Shown piece after piece: positions 26,245 through 34,476 of a DNA stretch of 64,000 nucleotides. How positions within the stretch are numbered: position 1 is the stretch's first letter; every line of letters starts with the position of its first letter. The DNA comes from an uncultured bacterium. GTDB lineage: Bacteria; Armatimonadota; UBA5829. The notes beneath the pieces are model-generated. The model did not search any database. It was not told the origin of the DNA and was given only the letters and a program-made list of their open reading frames with translations. The stretch is taken from contig CALJES010000004.1 in the NCBI GenBank assembly GCA_938074205.1, forward strand, positions 1 through 64,000, given 5' to 3'. Position numbers and translations under genes: made by a program.

Positions 26245-26772
26245 TCACCGCTTCAAGCGCTTGAGGAGTTCAACTCGAGTTCCCGGATTGGCTGGGCGGA
26301 AGTTCACTTCGTCCATCACCGCTCGCATAACGGTTATCCCGCGGCCGCTCTCGTCAAGCCGGTCGTTCTGCGCGACTTTTGCTTTCTCAGGATCAAATCC
26401 GCAGCCGTGGTCGCTTACCGAAATCTTCAACGCCGTCGGCTGCTTTTCCATTTCTATTTCGATCCTGCAAGAGTCGCTGCTAACACCATGCTTTACTGCA
26501 TTCGCGCTAGCCTCCCCGACCGCCAGCTTTATTTCCTGAACTTCTTCCTCGGTGAACGGCATCGTGCGGGCGAAATCAGCTACGCGCGACCTTATGACCG
26601 GGAGCATTTCAGGAGTGCCGGGGACGTCGAAGCGAACTATATCCGTCTTCTGTTCCGAAACGCACTTGTCCAACTTTACCTGATCGGAGGCATCGAAACG
26701 TGCACGGCGATATCTCTTCACACGGTCCCACAGCCGAATCGTCGGCGCAAACGCCACGCTCAGTCCGCACAT
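26245..26772 (-). CDS. RsbW-like anti-sigma factor kinase
   Basis: The 175-residue protein has a GHKL ATPase domain (about 45-175) with N box EIKLAVGEASANAVKHG, G1 box DHGCGF and G2 box GRGITVMR. These are the features of RsbW/SpoIIAB-type serine kinases that bind sigma factors and phosphorylate an antagonist. The first 40 residues are an extension not typical of the family. AAAGGAGG lies 9 bases before the ATG, an unusually strong site. No sigma factor or STAS antagonist gene is adjacent; the SpoIIE-type phosphatase at 1276-3390 may act in the same cascade (inference). It is likely co-transcribed with the arrestin-like gene downstream. Confidence 0.92.
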   Translation of the reverse strand: MCGLSVAFAPTIRLWDRVKRYRRARFDASDQVKLDKCVSEQKTDIVRFDVPGTPEMLPVIRSRVADFARTMPFTEEEVQEIKLAVGEASANAVKHGVSSDSCRIEIEMEKQPTALKISVSDHGCGFDPEKAKVAQNDRLDESGRGITVMRAVMDEVNFRPANPGTRVELLKRLKR

Positions 26773-26925
26773 TTCGATCGCCTCCTTTCACTTATCAAAG
26801 ACGCAGGAATATTTTTTCTTCTCCAATTTTTAGACGCCTAGACCGCGAAGCTTGTTCTTGAGTCGTACTCATGTTTTTTCGAGACGGGCCCGGCTGGGAT
26901 ATACCGCTGCTTTTCACTCACAACG

Positions 26926-26955
26926 TTGACTTTTTCCAATCCGGCGTAGTATAGT
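26926..26955 (+). promoter_or_regulatory. Promoter of dtxR-feoA-feoB operon
   Basis: TTGACT (26926-26931), 18 bases, TATAGT (26950-26955). The -10 box runs into the palindromic operator described separately, the usual layout for repression. Confidence 0.7.
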
Positions 26956-26970
26956 TAGGTAAGCCTAACT
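26953..26970 (+). promoter_or_regulatory. DtxR/MntR-type palindromic operator
   Basis: AGTTAGG (26953-26959) and CCTAACT (26964-26970) are perfect inverted half-sites around a 4-base centre. The core TTAGGTAAGCCTAA closely resembles the DtxR/IdeR box (TTAGGTTAGSCTAACCTAA type). It overlaps the -10 box of the promoter for the DtxR-family gene, so the regulator most likely represses its own operon when metal is bound. Confidence 0.8.
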
Positions 26971-27056
26971 CCTGCAACCAAGTTGCGTACGACTGGTTGC
27001 GACGGTGGGCCCCGAGTATTCCGAAGTTGTCCGATATCCATTGGGATTCAAAGCAG

Positions 27057-27482
27057 ATGAAAACGGATTTCACGCGGAAACGTCCTGAGCTAACTAGCTC
27101 GCTCGAGGACTATCTGGAAGCAATCTATCATCTTCAGACACACAACCAAAGAGCTCGCGTCAAAGAAATAGCCCGCGCGATGGATGTAAAGATGCCTTCG
27201 GTTACAGGAGCGCTGCGGGCACTCGTTGAAAAAGGGCTCGTCCGGCACGATCCGTATCACGAGGTCCAACTCACCCAAAAAGGGCTCGAGTGTGCGGAAA
27301 GCGTTGTCGAGAAGCACACGACAATCAAGACGTTTCTTGTAAACATTCTTGGCCTTACTGATAGCGAAGCGGAAGGTGAAGCTTGCCGCTTGGAGCATGC
27401 GATCAAACCGGAGACACTGGACAAACTCGTGGATTTCCTGAAGCGTGCGAAGGACTTGGAAGATTTATTCGGACGAGCCTGA
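27057..27482 (+). CDS. DtxR/MntR-family metal-dependent repressor
   Basis: The 141-residue protein has the family's N-terminal winged helix (LTSSLEDYLEAIYHLQ; ARVKEIARAMDVKMPSVTGALRALVEKGLV) and the dimerisation/metal domain (about 75-141; EKHTTIKTFLVNILGL, EGEACRLEHAIKPET), with the Glu and His residues that line the metal sites. It ends without the SH3-like third domain, as in MntR. ATG at 27057 is preferred to an in-frame TTG at 26997 because family members start this close to SLEDYLE. It is the first gene of a dtxR-feoA-feoB operon and lies behind a perfect cognate-looking operator, so it probably senses Fe(II) (inference). Confidence 0.93.
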   Translation: MKTDFTRKRPELTSSLEDYLEAIYHLQTHNQRARVKEIARAMDVKMPSVTGALRALVEKGLVRHDPYHEVQLTQKGLECAESVVEKHTTIKTFLVNILGLTDSEAEGEACRLEHAIKPETLDKLVDFLKRAKDLEDLFGRA

Positions 27483-27518
27483 GGTGGAAAAGACAGAGGC
27501 AAACCAAAGGAGCCTGCT

Positions 27519-27848
27519 ATGAGGGCGGGTAACGACCCCGACCTACCTGCGTGCGGAAATAAGGGATGGCGTCACGGGTTGAGACGTGGCGGGCAGCCGT
27601 GGCGGCCAGGTCTTAGAAGTCTGAACGATCTAGAACCCGGAGAATCTGCAAAGATTGCACATGTGTGTTGCAGGGGAAGGCTGGGTGAGCGACTATTGGA
27701 GATGGGTTTGACGCCCGGCACAGAGGTAGAAGTCATCCGTCATGCACCTTTAGGTGGCCCGATAGAGGTGCGAGTTCGTGGCTATTTGCTTTTATTACGC
27801 AGATGCGAGGCGGAGAACATACTCGTTGAGTCTGAATCCGCAGTGTGA
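27519..27848 (+). CDS. feoA: Ferrous iron transport protein A
   Basis: The C-terminal 75 residues form the SH3-like FeoA fold (LRSLNDLEPGESAKIAHV, RLLEMGLTPGTEVEVIRHAPLGGPIEV, RGYLLLLRRCEA). The first 30 residues are a basic, glycine- and arginine-rich extension not usual for FeoA. FeoA assists the FeoB ferrous iron transporter at the cytoplasmic face. A GGAG site precedes the ATG. It is 36 bases after the repressor gene and its end overlaps the start of feoB, so the three are one operon. Confidence 0.92.
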   Translation: MRAGNDPDLPACGNKGWRHGLRRGGQPWRPGLRSLNDLEPGESAKIAHVCCRGRLGERLLEMGLTPGTEVEVIRHAPLGGPIEVRVRGYLLLLRRCEAENILVESESAV

Positions 27849-29904
27849 GCTTAAGACGACCAATCCGCACAAGAAAACGCCGCGAGAGTTGCTAATAGCG
27901 CTCGCGGGCAATCCCAACTCCGGCAAAACTACATTTTTCAACCAACTGACTGGTGCACGTCAGCACGTAGGTAACTGGCCTGGCGTTACTGTCGAGCGCA
28001 AAGAGGGCGTGGTACACAGTGGGGGCACTCGATTCCGCATTGTAGATCTACCAGGTATTTACAGTATGTCTGCATACTCCCAGGAGGAAATGATTGCCCG
28101 CGACTTCCTCATCAGTGGGGGAGTAGATGTGGTCGTCAACGTCGTGGACGCTGCAAACCTCGAGAGAAACCTATACCTGACTATGCAGCTCCTAGAGCTG
28201 GGACTGCCGGTCGTAATAGCGCTCAACATGATTGACGAAGTCGAAAAACGCGGGCAACGTATCGACACTGCAAAGATGAGTCGTCTTCTCTGCGTGCCGG
28301 TCGTTCCAACTCAGGCGCGTGCTGGCATCGGACTGGAGCAAGTGCTTTCTGAGGTTGTCGAGGTGGCTGAAAAATCGGCAGATCGGAAACCGCACGCCAC
28401 CCGTTATCATCCCACAATTGAAGCGGAAATAAGCAAGCTTGAGAAAACTTTGCACATTGCTGGCGATTGCCCACTTCCTTCTCGGTGGCTTATAGTCAAG
28501 TCGCTGGAGGGTGACGAGGATGCGTTGAACCGTCTGAAGCGTTGGGTTGAGGATGGGGATGCTGCCCAAGAGGCAATTGGGAGCACTCGGCGACATCTAG
28601 AGGCACATTTGGGCGAAAATTTGGAAACCGTTGTTGCCGACAGTCGGTACGGGTTTATCGAGGGTCTACTTCGCGAGGTTATAAGATACACCAAAGCGCC
28701 AGAAGCGCTTACCACGACCGACAGGATAGACGCAATCGTTCTTCACCCTTTTTTGGGCGTCCCCATATTCTTGGCGTTGGTACTACTGACATTTGAATTG
28801 ACTTTTGGACTCGGCGGTGTGCTGTCCGGGGTAATTGAGCACCAAGTGTCGATTCTCGCGGAGCATCTGAAAACTGTAATGCCGAACACGCCTCTGCAGT
28901 CTTTGTTGGTCGAAGGTGTGATACCTGGGGTGGGCGGGGTGATTGTGTTTCTGCCCAACATATGCATCATGTTCGCGGCCATATCGCTCTTGGAAAGCTC
29001 AGGCTATATGGCGCGAGCTGCTTTTCTGATGGACCGGCTGATGCATTCTATGGGACTGCATGGCAAGTCTTTTATCCCAATGCTGATGGGATTCGGCTGC
29101 AATGTGCCTGCAATAATGGCAACACGCACCCTGGAATCCTTCGAAGATCGTTTACTGACGATCCTAGTGCTGCCGCTGATGTCTTGTTCGGCCAGGCTGC
29201 CTATATACATACTTTTCACGGGGATCTTCTTTAGACACAGCGCGGCTTTGGTTATATTTTCGCTTTATGTAATCGGAGTGTTGCTTGCTGTCTTGTCAGG
29301 AAAGTTGCTTCGCAGAGCTTTCTTCGCACAGACGTTTTCTGCATTCGTGATGGAGCTTCCGCCATACCGGTTGCCTACGCTAAAGGGTACCGCCCTAGAC
29401 GTCTGGGAGCGTGCTTGGATATTCCTGTCAAAAGCCGGAACGGTTATACTGGCTGCTTCAGTTGTAGTCTGGGCTCTGGGTAGCTTGCCTTGGGGAGTGC
29501 CCTTCGGTTCCGAGCGAAGCCTGGCGGGCATGCTGGGTAAGCTACTTGCGCCGTTAGTGGCACCTCTCGGATTAGATTGGAGAGCGGCGGTGGCTCTGCT
29601 TTTCGGAGTTGCGGCAAAGGAAATCGTTGTCAGCACCTTGGGAATACTATACTCTGCATCGCCTAAAGCCCAAGGTTCGCCGAACATAGCAAGCGCAGTT
29701 TCGCAGTCATTTACGCCTCTGACAGCCTATGCGTTTATGGCTGTAAGCCTAATTTATATTCCGTGTGCTGCAACGATTGCAGCGATCAAGAGGGAGACCA
29801 ATTCGTGGAAATGGGCTGCATTTGCCTCTTGTTATACCATCTGTCTAGCTTATGCAGTAGGGCTACTAATTTATCAGTTGGGAAGAGTGGTAGGGCTCGG
29901 TTAA
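27826..29904 (+). CDS. feoB: Ferrous iron transporter B
   Basis: The protein of about 692 residues has an N-terminal G domain (G1 GNPNSGKTTFF, G3 DLPG, G4 NMID), a linker/GDI domain (about 165-290) and a polytopic membrane domain with two Gate/nucleoside-recognition repeats (GFGCNVPAIMATRTLES; GVAAKEIVVSTLGILY), as in characterised FeoB. It imports Fe(II) in a GTP-dependent way. The start is uncertain: the frame opens at GTG 27778 inside feoA. I chose TTG 27826 because a GGCGGAG site precedes it. It converges with the next gene with only 19 bases between and no visible terminator. Confidence 0.94.
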   Translation: MSLNPQCELKTTNPHKKTPRELLIALAGNPNSGKTTFFNQLTGARQHVGNWPGVTVERKEGVVHSGGTRFRIVDLPGIYSMSAYSQEEMIARDFLISGGVDVVVNVVDAANLERNLYLTMQLLELGLPVVIALNMIDEVEKRGQRIDTAKMSRLLCVPVVPTQARAGIGLEQVLSEVVEVAEKSADRKPHATRYHPTIEAEISKLEKTLHIAGDCPLPSRWLIVKSLEGDEDALNRLKRWVEDGDAAQEAIGSTRRHLEAHLGENLETVVADSRYGFIEGLLREVIRYTKAPEALTTTDRIDAIVLHPFLGVPIFLALVLLTFELTFGLGGVLSGVIEHQVSILAEHLKTVMPNTPLQSLLVEGVIPGVGGVIVFLPNICIMFAAISLLESSGYMARAAFLMDRLMHSMGLHGKSFIPMLMGFGCNVPAIMATRTLESFEDRLLTILVLPLMSCSARLPIYILFTGIFFRHSAALVIFSLYVIGVLLAVLSGKLLRRAFFAQTFSAFVMELPPYRLPTLKGTALDVWERAWIFLSKAGTVILAASVVVWALGSLPWGVPFGSERSLAGMLGKLLAPLVAPLGLDWRAAVALLFGVAAKEIVVSTLGILYSASPKAQGSPNIASAVSQSFTPLTAYAFMAVSLIYIPCAATIAAIKRETNSWKWAAFASCYTICLAYAVGLLIYQLGRVVGLG

Positions 29905-29923
29905 TAACTTGTTTAGTGCTGCC

Positions 29924-32455
29924 TTAATAGGGCTTTATTACGCCGTTGGGTTTGAAGCCTTTTGGGCTCAAAACAAGCGCATCAACCGCGAAATAGTACC
30001 GCTTGTCGGATGTTCTTCGCCCGTCTACCCGAAGCGAGATTGTATGCCTGCCGGCTGTCAAATTAATGGTGCCTATCTTGTACCAGGCCAGTCCAGGAGC
30101 ATATTTCGACACATTACCAGTTGCATCTACCGGCAGCCAGTTTCCGTCGTCAACAGAGAAACTCGTGCGCGAGCCCTCTGTAGGCGGCGTCGCGGCGAGC
30201 CAGATCTCGTAGCTGGAGGTTAGCGGCGCGTCAAAGGCAAAGGTGGTCGCGTAGGAAGACATAGGTGGGTCTTCGTTAGTGTCCACAAGCAGCACCAGGT
30301 TGCAGCTTGCTGCTTGGCACGCTGAGACGCCATCAAAACTGTGTGCAAGCGGCGCCTCGCCTTCTATCCACAAGTCGCCACCCAAAAGCTTTAGCAGTTC
30401 CAACAAATTCTGCTGGGCCATTCCATAAGCAGTAAGTGGTGATCCCTTTTCGATGACGACCTTCGCGTTTTCCAGTGCCGCCCTTGCGTTTTTCACATCG
30501 TACCCTGCCTTGTCAGCTTCTATGATGGCATCGGCCAACCTTTGAATTTCTGTTTGGGCGGTCTCGTAAGGGAATACTAGTTTCAAGTCCATGCCGTCCA
30601 GAATGATGGGTATGTCTGTCAGCGTGACGGTGAACTGCCCGCTCCTCTTTTTTGATATGGCAGCACGTTCAGGAAATTCTACCCTCGGATAACCAGTAGG
30701 GCCGGACTTGAGGGTGATGGTTTGAGATCCGATGCTGGACCACAGGTAAGTTTTGTCCTCGCCCACGAAGGAATAAGCGAAAAGCCCATCGCCAATGTAC
30801 GAAGTCGTGCCCACTCTCAACGACGGCAGCCACCATGTGTTCTTTGCCAACCGCTTCACTTGCGCTCCCACCATCGGCACCGTCGGATAGCTCACCACGG
30901 TGGGTTTGAAATCCGCGAGTGCGTCAAGATTGAGCTTTTTCTTGTATTCAGCTAGGCTGTTCATCGTAGATACAGATATATCGTGCGAGATATGGTAGCC
31001 GTCATCTTGCGATAAGCTATCGTCTGAGCAAGCTGTGTCGACAAAAAAGCCCTTGCATCCGATCTCCCGCAGTAGGTCTAGCTCGCCAGCAAGACTGTCT
31101 GCTTGTAGCTCGTCACATCTGGACGACAGAACACTGAAAAACCAGGTAGTCTTAGCAGACTCCTCTGCTAGTGCGTAGGCAGGGCCGAGGGCTGTCACAA
31201 CTGCCGCTTCGGATGGCCCGCATGCTGCCGCGGCCAACCCATCGTATCCGCCCATACCATACGGATTCGCATACACGCGGTGGAATTGCTCACACGTGAA
31301 TATAACGGGTACGTCCGCCACATGTCTGCGGAGGACATCGGCTATTGCGTTCATGTGTTCTTGAAGCGAGGCGTCGCGATGGTTGGCCACGTCTGACCAC
31401 AGTTGGCTGGATAGGGCATTTACGGAGTAAAGTTTTGCCGTGGTTCGATCGTAAGCGTAAGCCAACCCTCGTCCTTGAGCCCAAAGCGGCACTACGCGCG
31501 AAGCTTCCTGGATGGAGTCCACCAGCTCTACGAAGCCCCAGGCGGTGTTAACGCCTCCTTCGTGGGTGTACTTCCTGGTCAGATATGCTTCTAGGCCGAG
31601 CCGAAAGCCTGCGGAATCCGGTAAGAACTCGCTGATCTCAGTAGCCAGGTTCGGACGACAAACAAACGGGTCGAGGAAAAACCTCAGTCCAGGTCCGAAC
31701 TTGATGTTCTTGAAAAATGCCAGCAGCCGATCGCGGTACTCGCCGAATCCGCTCCATAAATCGCCGAAGCCGCCTTCGGCTGCGCGCTTGAACACCTTGC
31801 GCGGGTACGCGATGAGAACCTCGCCCGGCCCCAGGGGTTCTGGGAGGCTAATTGTCACCTTCCCACCACTTACTACCGCACCCCCAAGTGATTTGATGGA
31901 GCTGTCGGACTTGCGAGCTATTACGTAGATCGCCGAGTCTACGTCAGGCCAATTGTAGACAAACTTCGTCTCCGGGTTTGGTCCCTCCAGTCGGTACCGG
32001 CTCGGCGAGATCACGTAGCCTCTGAGCGGGTCGGCAGGCCCGTCCTTGAATGTTAGGCCGTAACAGAAGCCCTCAGAATCTAGGTAATCGATAAGCCGTT
32101 GAAACGACGCCGGATCAACCGTGGTTATTGGCGCAATAGGGATAATGATAATATCAGTGATTCCTTTGCTCTTGAGAGTCTGTAGCGCGGCTTTGTCGCT
32201 TTCCAGGTCTTGTTCAGTCGAGCCGGGCTGCGCGCTATTGGGACGAAATACGGTTCCAACTGGCACGTAGGGCTTCCCGTTCCATAAAAGTGTATGGCTG
32301 TCATTGATTGCCCAAGCATGCTGACCGCCGGAGCTATCGAGGTAGGTGCCGCTGGTTTTCAGCTTGACAACACCTGCAGCGGATGCCTCGCCTATGATGC
32401 ACGCTAATGTGAGCAGCCCACAAACTAGCAGATAAATGAACCGCCGGTTTAGCAT
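29924..32455 (-). CDS. Secreted TIM-barrel glycoside-hydrolase-like protein
   Basis: The 843-residue protein has a signal peptide (residues 1-27, ending GEASA). The segment from residue 50 (LLWNGKPYVPVGTVFRP, then LKSKGITDIIIIPI) resembles the opening of a (beta/alpha)8 barrel of the GH-A/GH42 kind. Acidic positions occur in FTCEQFHRVY and FFVDTACSDDS, though I cannot assign catalytic residues. An alpha-helical segment (about 630-700) separates this from a C-terminal carbohydrate-binding-like beta domain (WIEGEAPL; ISLRVDGRR), similar in outline to CBM35/golvesin modules. No clear ribosome binding site precedes the ATG. Enzymatic action on an extracellular glycan is inference. Confidence 0.82.
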   Translation of the reverse strand: MLNRRFIYLLVCGLLTLACIIGEASAAGVVKLKTSGTYLDSSGGQHAWAINDSHTLLWNGKPYVPVGTVFRPNSAQPGSTEQDLESDKAALQTLKSKGITDIIIIPIAPITTVDPASFQRLIDYLDSEGFCYGLTFKDGPADPLRGYVISPSRYRLEGPNPETKFVYNWPDVDSAIYVIARKSDSSIKSLGGAVVSGGKVTISLPEPLGPGEVLIAYPRKVFKRAAEGGFGDLWSGFGEYRDRLLAFFKNIKFGPGLRFFLDPFVCRPNLATEISEFLPDSAGFRLGLEAYLTRKYTHEGGVNTAWGFVELVDSIQEASRVVPLWAQGRGLAYAYDRTTAKLYSVNALSSQLWSDVANHRDASLQEHMNAIADVLRRHVADVPVIFTCEQFHRVYANPYGMGGYDGLAAAACGPSEAAVVTALGPAYALAEESAKTTWFFSVLSSRCDELQADSLAGELDLLREIGCKGFFVDTACSDDSLSQDDGYHISHDISVSTMNSLAEYKKKLNLDALADFKPTVVSYPTVPMVGAQVKRLAKNTWWLPSLRVGTTSYIGDGLFAYSFVGEDKTYLWSSIGSQTITLKSGPTGYPRVEFPERAAISKKRSGQFTVTLTDIPIILDGMDLKLVFPYETAQTEIQRLADAIIEADKAGYDVKNARAALENAKVVIEKGSPLTAYGMAQQNLLELLKLLGGDLWIEGEAPLAHSFDGVSACQAASCNLVLLVDTNEDPPMSSYATTFAFDAPLTSSYEIWLAATPPTEGSRTSFSVDDGNWLPVDATGNVSKYAPGLAWYKIGTINLTAGRHTISLRVDGRRTSDKRYYFAVDALVLSPKGFKPNGVIKPY

Positions 32456-32566
32456 ATTTGTACCAGGGTATTTAGCGTTATCTACGTTGACGGGGTATTC
32501 ACGTGACCCAGCGGTACGACGACACTCCTTGACGTGAGGTTCCTCGCCAGATTGCGGCGCGGTATA

Positions 32567-32797
32567 TTAGTGGGTATTCTTGCGCTCTCCGGTGTGCCCG
32601 TGCCGGGCACAGCATTCTCGGAGCTCATGCACGATCACGTCTGGATCCAGATTGTGCATAATAGCGCCTTCTGCGATAGTCCCACTTGTAGCGCCGGCAC
32701 ACGTCTGACAGGGCATACCGTGTCTTTCAAAGACCTCTGCACACTCGGGATGCTCCCGCAGCACGTCTGCTATTATAGTTTCTCGAGTGATTTCCAC
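32567..32797 (-). CDS. DUF1858 (hybrid-cluster-associated) small protein
   Basis: The 76-residue product matches the DUF1858 pattern: ITRETIIADVLREHPECAEVFERHGMPCQTCAGA with its CxxC pair, known from small proteins and from N-terminal domains linked to redox enzymes. The C terminus adds a further Cys-Cys pair (RECCARHG). The GTG start at 32797 has GAGGGG about 9 bases upstream. It lies 47 bases downstream of the CBS-DUF1385 gene and may be co-transcribed. The domain is thought to bind a ligand or redox centre, but no function is proven. Confidence 0.85.
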   Translation of the reverse strand: MEITRETIIADVLREHPECAEVFERHGMPCQTCAGATSGTIAEGAIMHNLDPDVIVHELRECCARHGHTGERKNTH

Positions 32798-32844
32798 CGC
32801 TTCATCCCCTCGAAACGAAAGTTCTTAACTTCGCCCAATACCAG

Positions 32845-33990
32845 CTATAGCCAGCTCAGCCCCACTAATTGCTGTGCAATAGAGAGAACTGTCAGCATGC
32901 CCGCAGCAGTCTGAAACAATCCGATATTCCACATCCTCTCCAATGGCTTCGGAATACGGTTCGGCTCCTCTTGGTAGCGTTCTAGCAACTGGCGACCCGC
33001 GGCTATACCGCTTTCGATCTGCCGCCGCGAGGGATCCTTAGTGGTCACAAAGTACTGTAGCCAACCACCCACTGTTCGCCAACCAATGACAACCACAAGC
33101 AACGCCAAAAGCACCCCCACACTGCTACTCAACTTGTTAGTCAGTATCACGAATACGCCAGCCGCTGCAAGCAGATTCGTTCCGCATCTCGGATGCACTC
33201 GTGGCATTCTCCTCACGGTCTCGTAAGTCAAAACTTCCCCTGATTCAATCGCGTGAACAGTCATATGCTCCGCTGCGTGGTAACCTGAAAGCGGTGAGAT
33301 TCGCATCAGCACGAAGAAAACAACAACCGTAAGAACCGTGGTTACGTAAAATGCAATGTCGTACACATTTGGTGTAGATGTCAATGGAGGAGAGGCTAGA
33401 AACACCGAGACGTTAATACCTGTAGTTATGGAAAAAAGCCGCTGAAGTAGTTCCACTATCACTCCGGATAGAATTATCATAACTGAAAGCGATACACCTG
33501 TCAGAAACAGGCCTATGTTGCCGGCGCCACCCGACACGACACCATTGGTAAGATAGACCCCCAACGGCGTTGCCATTCCTGCGACAAGCGGTGGCCGAAG
33601 GTTTTTGCTCAGATAAGCCAACAAGTCTCTTCTATACAGAACCCCTCTGAACGCACCGCGCTCGTCTGTGACAGGTAACACATCCTCACCCGAAGCGGCG
33701 AACACGCTTGCTGCCTCTTGGGGGCTTACGCGAATGTCCAAAAGCGTAACACCGGGTTCGACAAGCGATTCGATGGACGTGTCTAGCACGTCGTTGGGGC
33801 TATCCGCGGCTGCAAGCTGGGCCGCGATAGAGCGCTCGCTTATGGTCCCAAAGATCGAACCGTTGCGGCACACTGGAAGACGAGACCCACCACTTGCGCG
33901 CAATAGCCCCGCAGCACGCCTTACGGTGTCCTGCGGACTTAGCACGGGACAATCCTTGACCAGTCGGGCTATACCAACGTATCCGTTCAC
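32845..33990 (-). CDS. CBS-pair domain fused to DUF1385 membrane protein
   Basis: Residues about 5-130 form a CBS pair (VLSPQDTVRRAAGLLRASGGSRLPV; SPQEAASVFAASGEDVLPVTDERG), a module that usually binds adenosyl ligands. From residue 150 on the protein is a DUF1385 integral membrane protein with the family motifs GYHAAEHMTVHAIESG and RVHPRCGTN and about four transmembrane helices. DUF1385 proteins are widespread but undefined; the His/Glu and His/Cys motifs suggest a metal site or enzyme. Fusion to CBS implies control by nucleotide (inference). The gene is divergent from rpmB, with DUF1858 downstream. Confidence 0.88.
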   Translation of the reverse strand: MNGYVGIARLVKDCPVLSPQDTVRRAAGLLRASGGSRLPVCRNGSIFGTISERSIAAQLAAADSPNDVLDTSIESLVEPGVTLLDIRVSPQEAASVFAASGEDVLPVTDERGAFRGVLYRRDLLAYLSKNLRPPLVAGMATPLGVYLTNGVVSGGAGNIGLFLTGVSLSVMIILSGVIVELLQRLFSITTGINVSVFLASPPLTSTPNVYDIAFYVTTVLTVVVFFVLMRISPLSGYHAAEHMTVHAIESGEVLTYETVRRMPRVHPRCGTNLLAAAGVFVILTNKLSSSVGVLLALLVVVIGWRTVGGWLQYFVTTKDPSRRQIESGIAAGRQLLERYQEEPNRIPKPLERMWNIGLFQTAAGMLTVLSIAQQLVGLSWL

Positions 33991-34074
33991 GGCACCTTGC
34001 TCGAATTTAGCATTTGTGATAGCATATAGGCGGTTTTCTTAGCCAAACACCTACCGGGAGGATTATTCATAACA

Positions 34075-34290
34075 ATGGCCAGCATTTGCGACATATGCGG
34101 TAAGGGACCTCAGTTCGGTCAGAATATTCGCCACCTCCACTCGGGAGCGTGGGCGCTTCGCGCTCCTCGGACCAAGCGAAGGTGGATGCCAAATCTACAA
34201 ACCGTGCGCACACGTATCAATGGTAGACCCGTCAAGCTCCGAGTTTGTGCCAAGTGCATCAAGGCGGGCAAAGTTGTTCGCGCGGTATGA
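34075..34290 (+). CDS. rpmB: 50S ribosomal protein L28
   Basis: The 71-residue protein is full length for the short, zinc-binding form of L28, with [11 protein letters not shown] at the N terminus and [13 protein letters not shown] at the C terminus providing four cysteines, and the conserved [10 protein letters not shown] core. It is part of the large ribosomal subunit near the exit-tunnel side. A GGGAGGA site precedes the ATG. It stands alone with a strong downstream terminator. Confidence 0.97.
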   Translation: MASICDICGKGPQFGQNIRHLHSGAWALRAPRTKRRWMPNLQTVRTRINGRPVKLRVCAKCIKAGKVVRAV

Positions 34291-34375
34291 CGAAGTGTTC
34301 TCTGCCGCCGAAAGAGTGGTTACCATCGCATCAAAAGCCTCTTGGCATTTACATTCTATCAAATAAACGCTCGTA

Positions 34376-34410
34376 AAGGGAGAACCCGGAGCCATCCAGG
34401 GTTCTCCCTT
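34376..34410 (+). terminator. Rho-independent terminator after rpmB
   Basis: A perfect 12-bp stem (34376-34387 with 34399-34410) with an 11-base loop is followed by an AT-rich tail (ATTATTTGTTTA). It lies 85 bases after the rpmB stop codon. Confidence 0.9.
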
Positions 34411-34476
34411 ATTATTTGTTTATTGTCGACATTTTGGAATTAATGATACACGTTTGAGAATACGGGGAGCTGTGCT

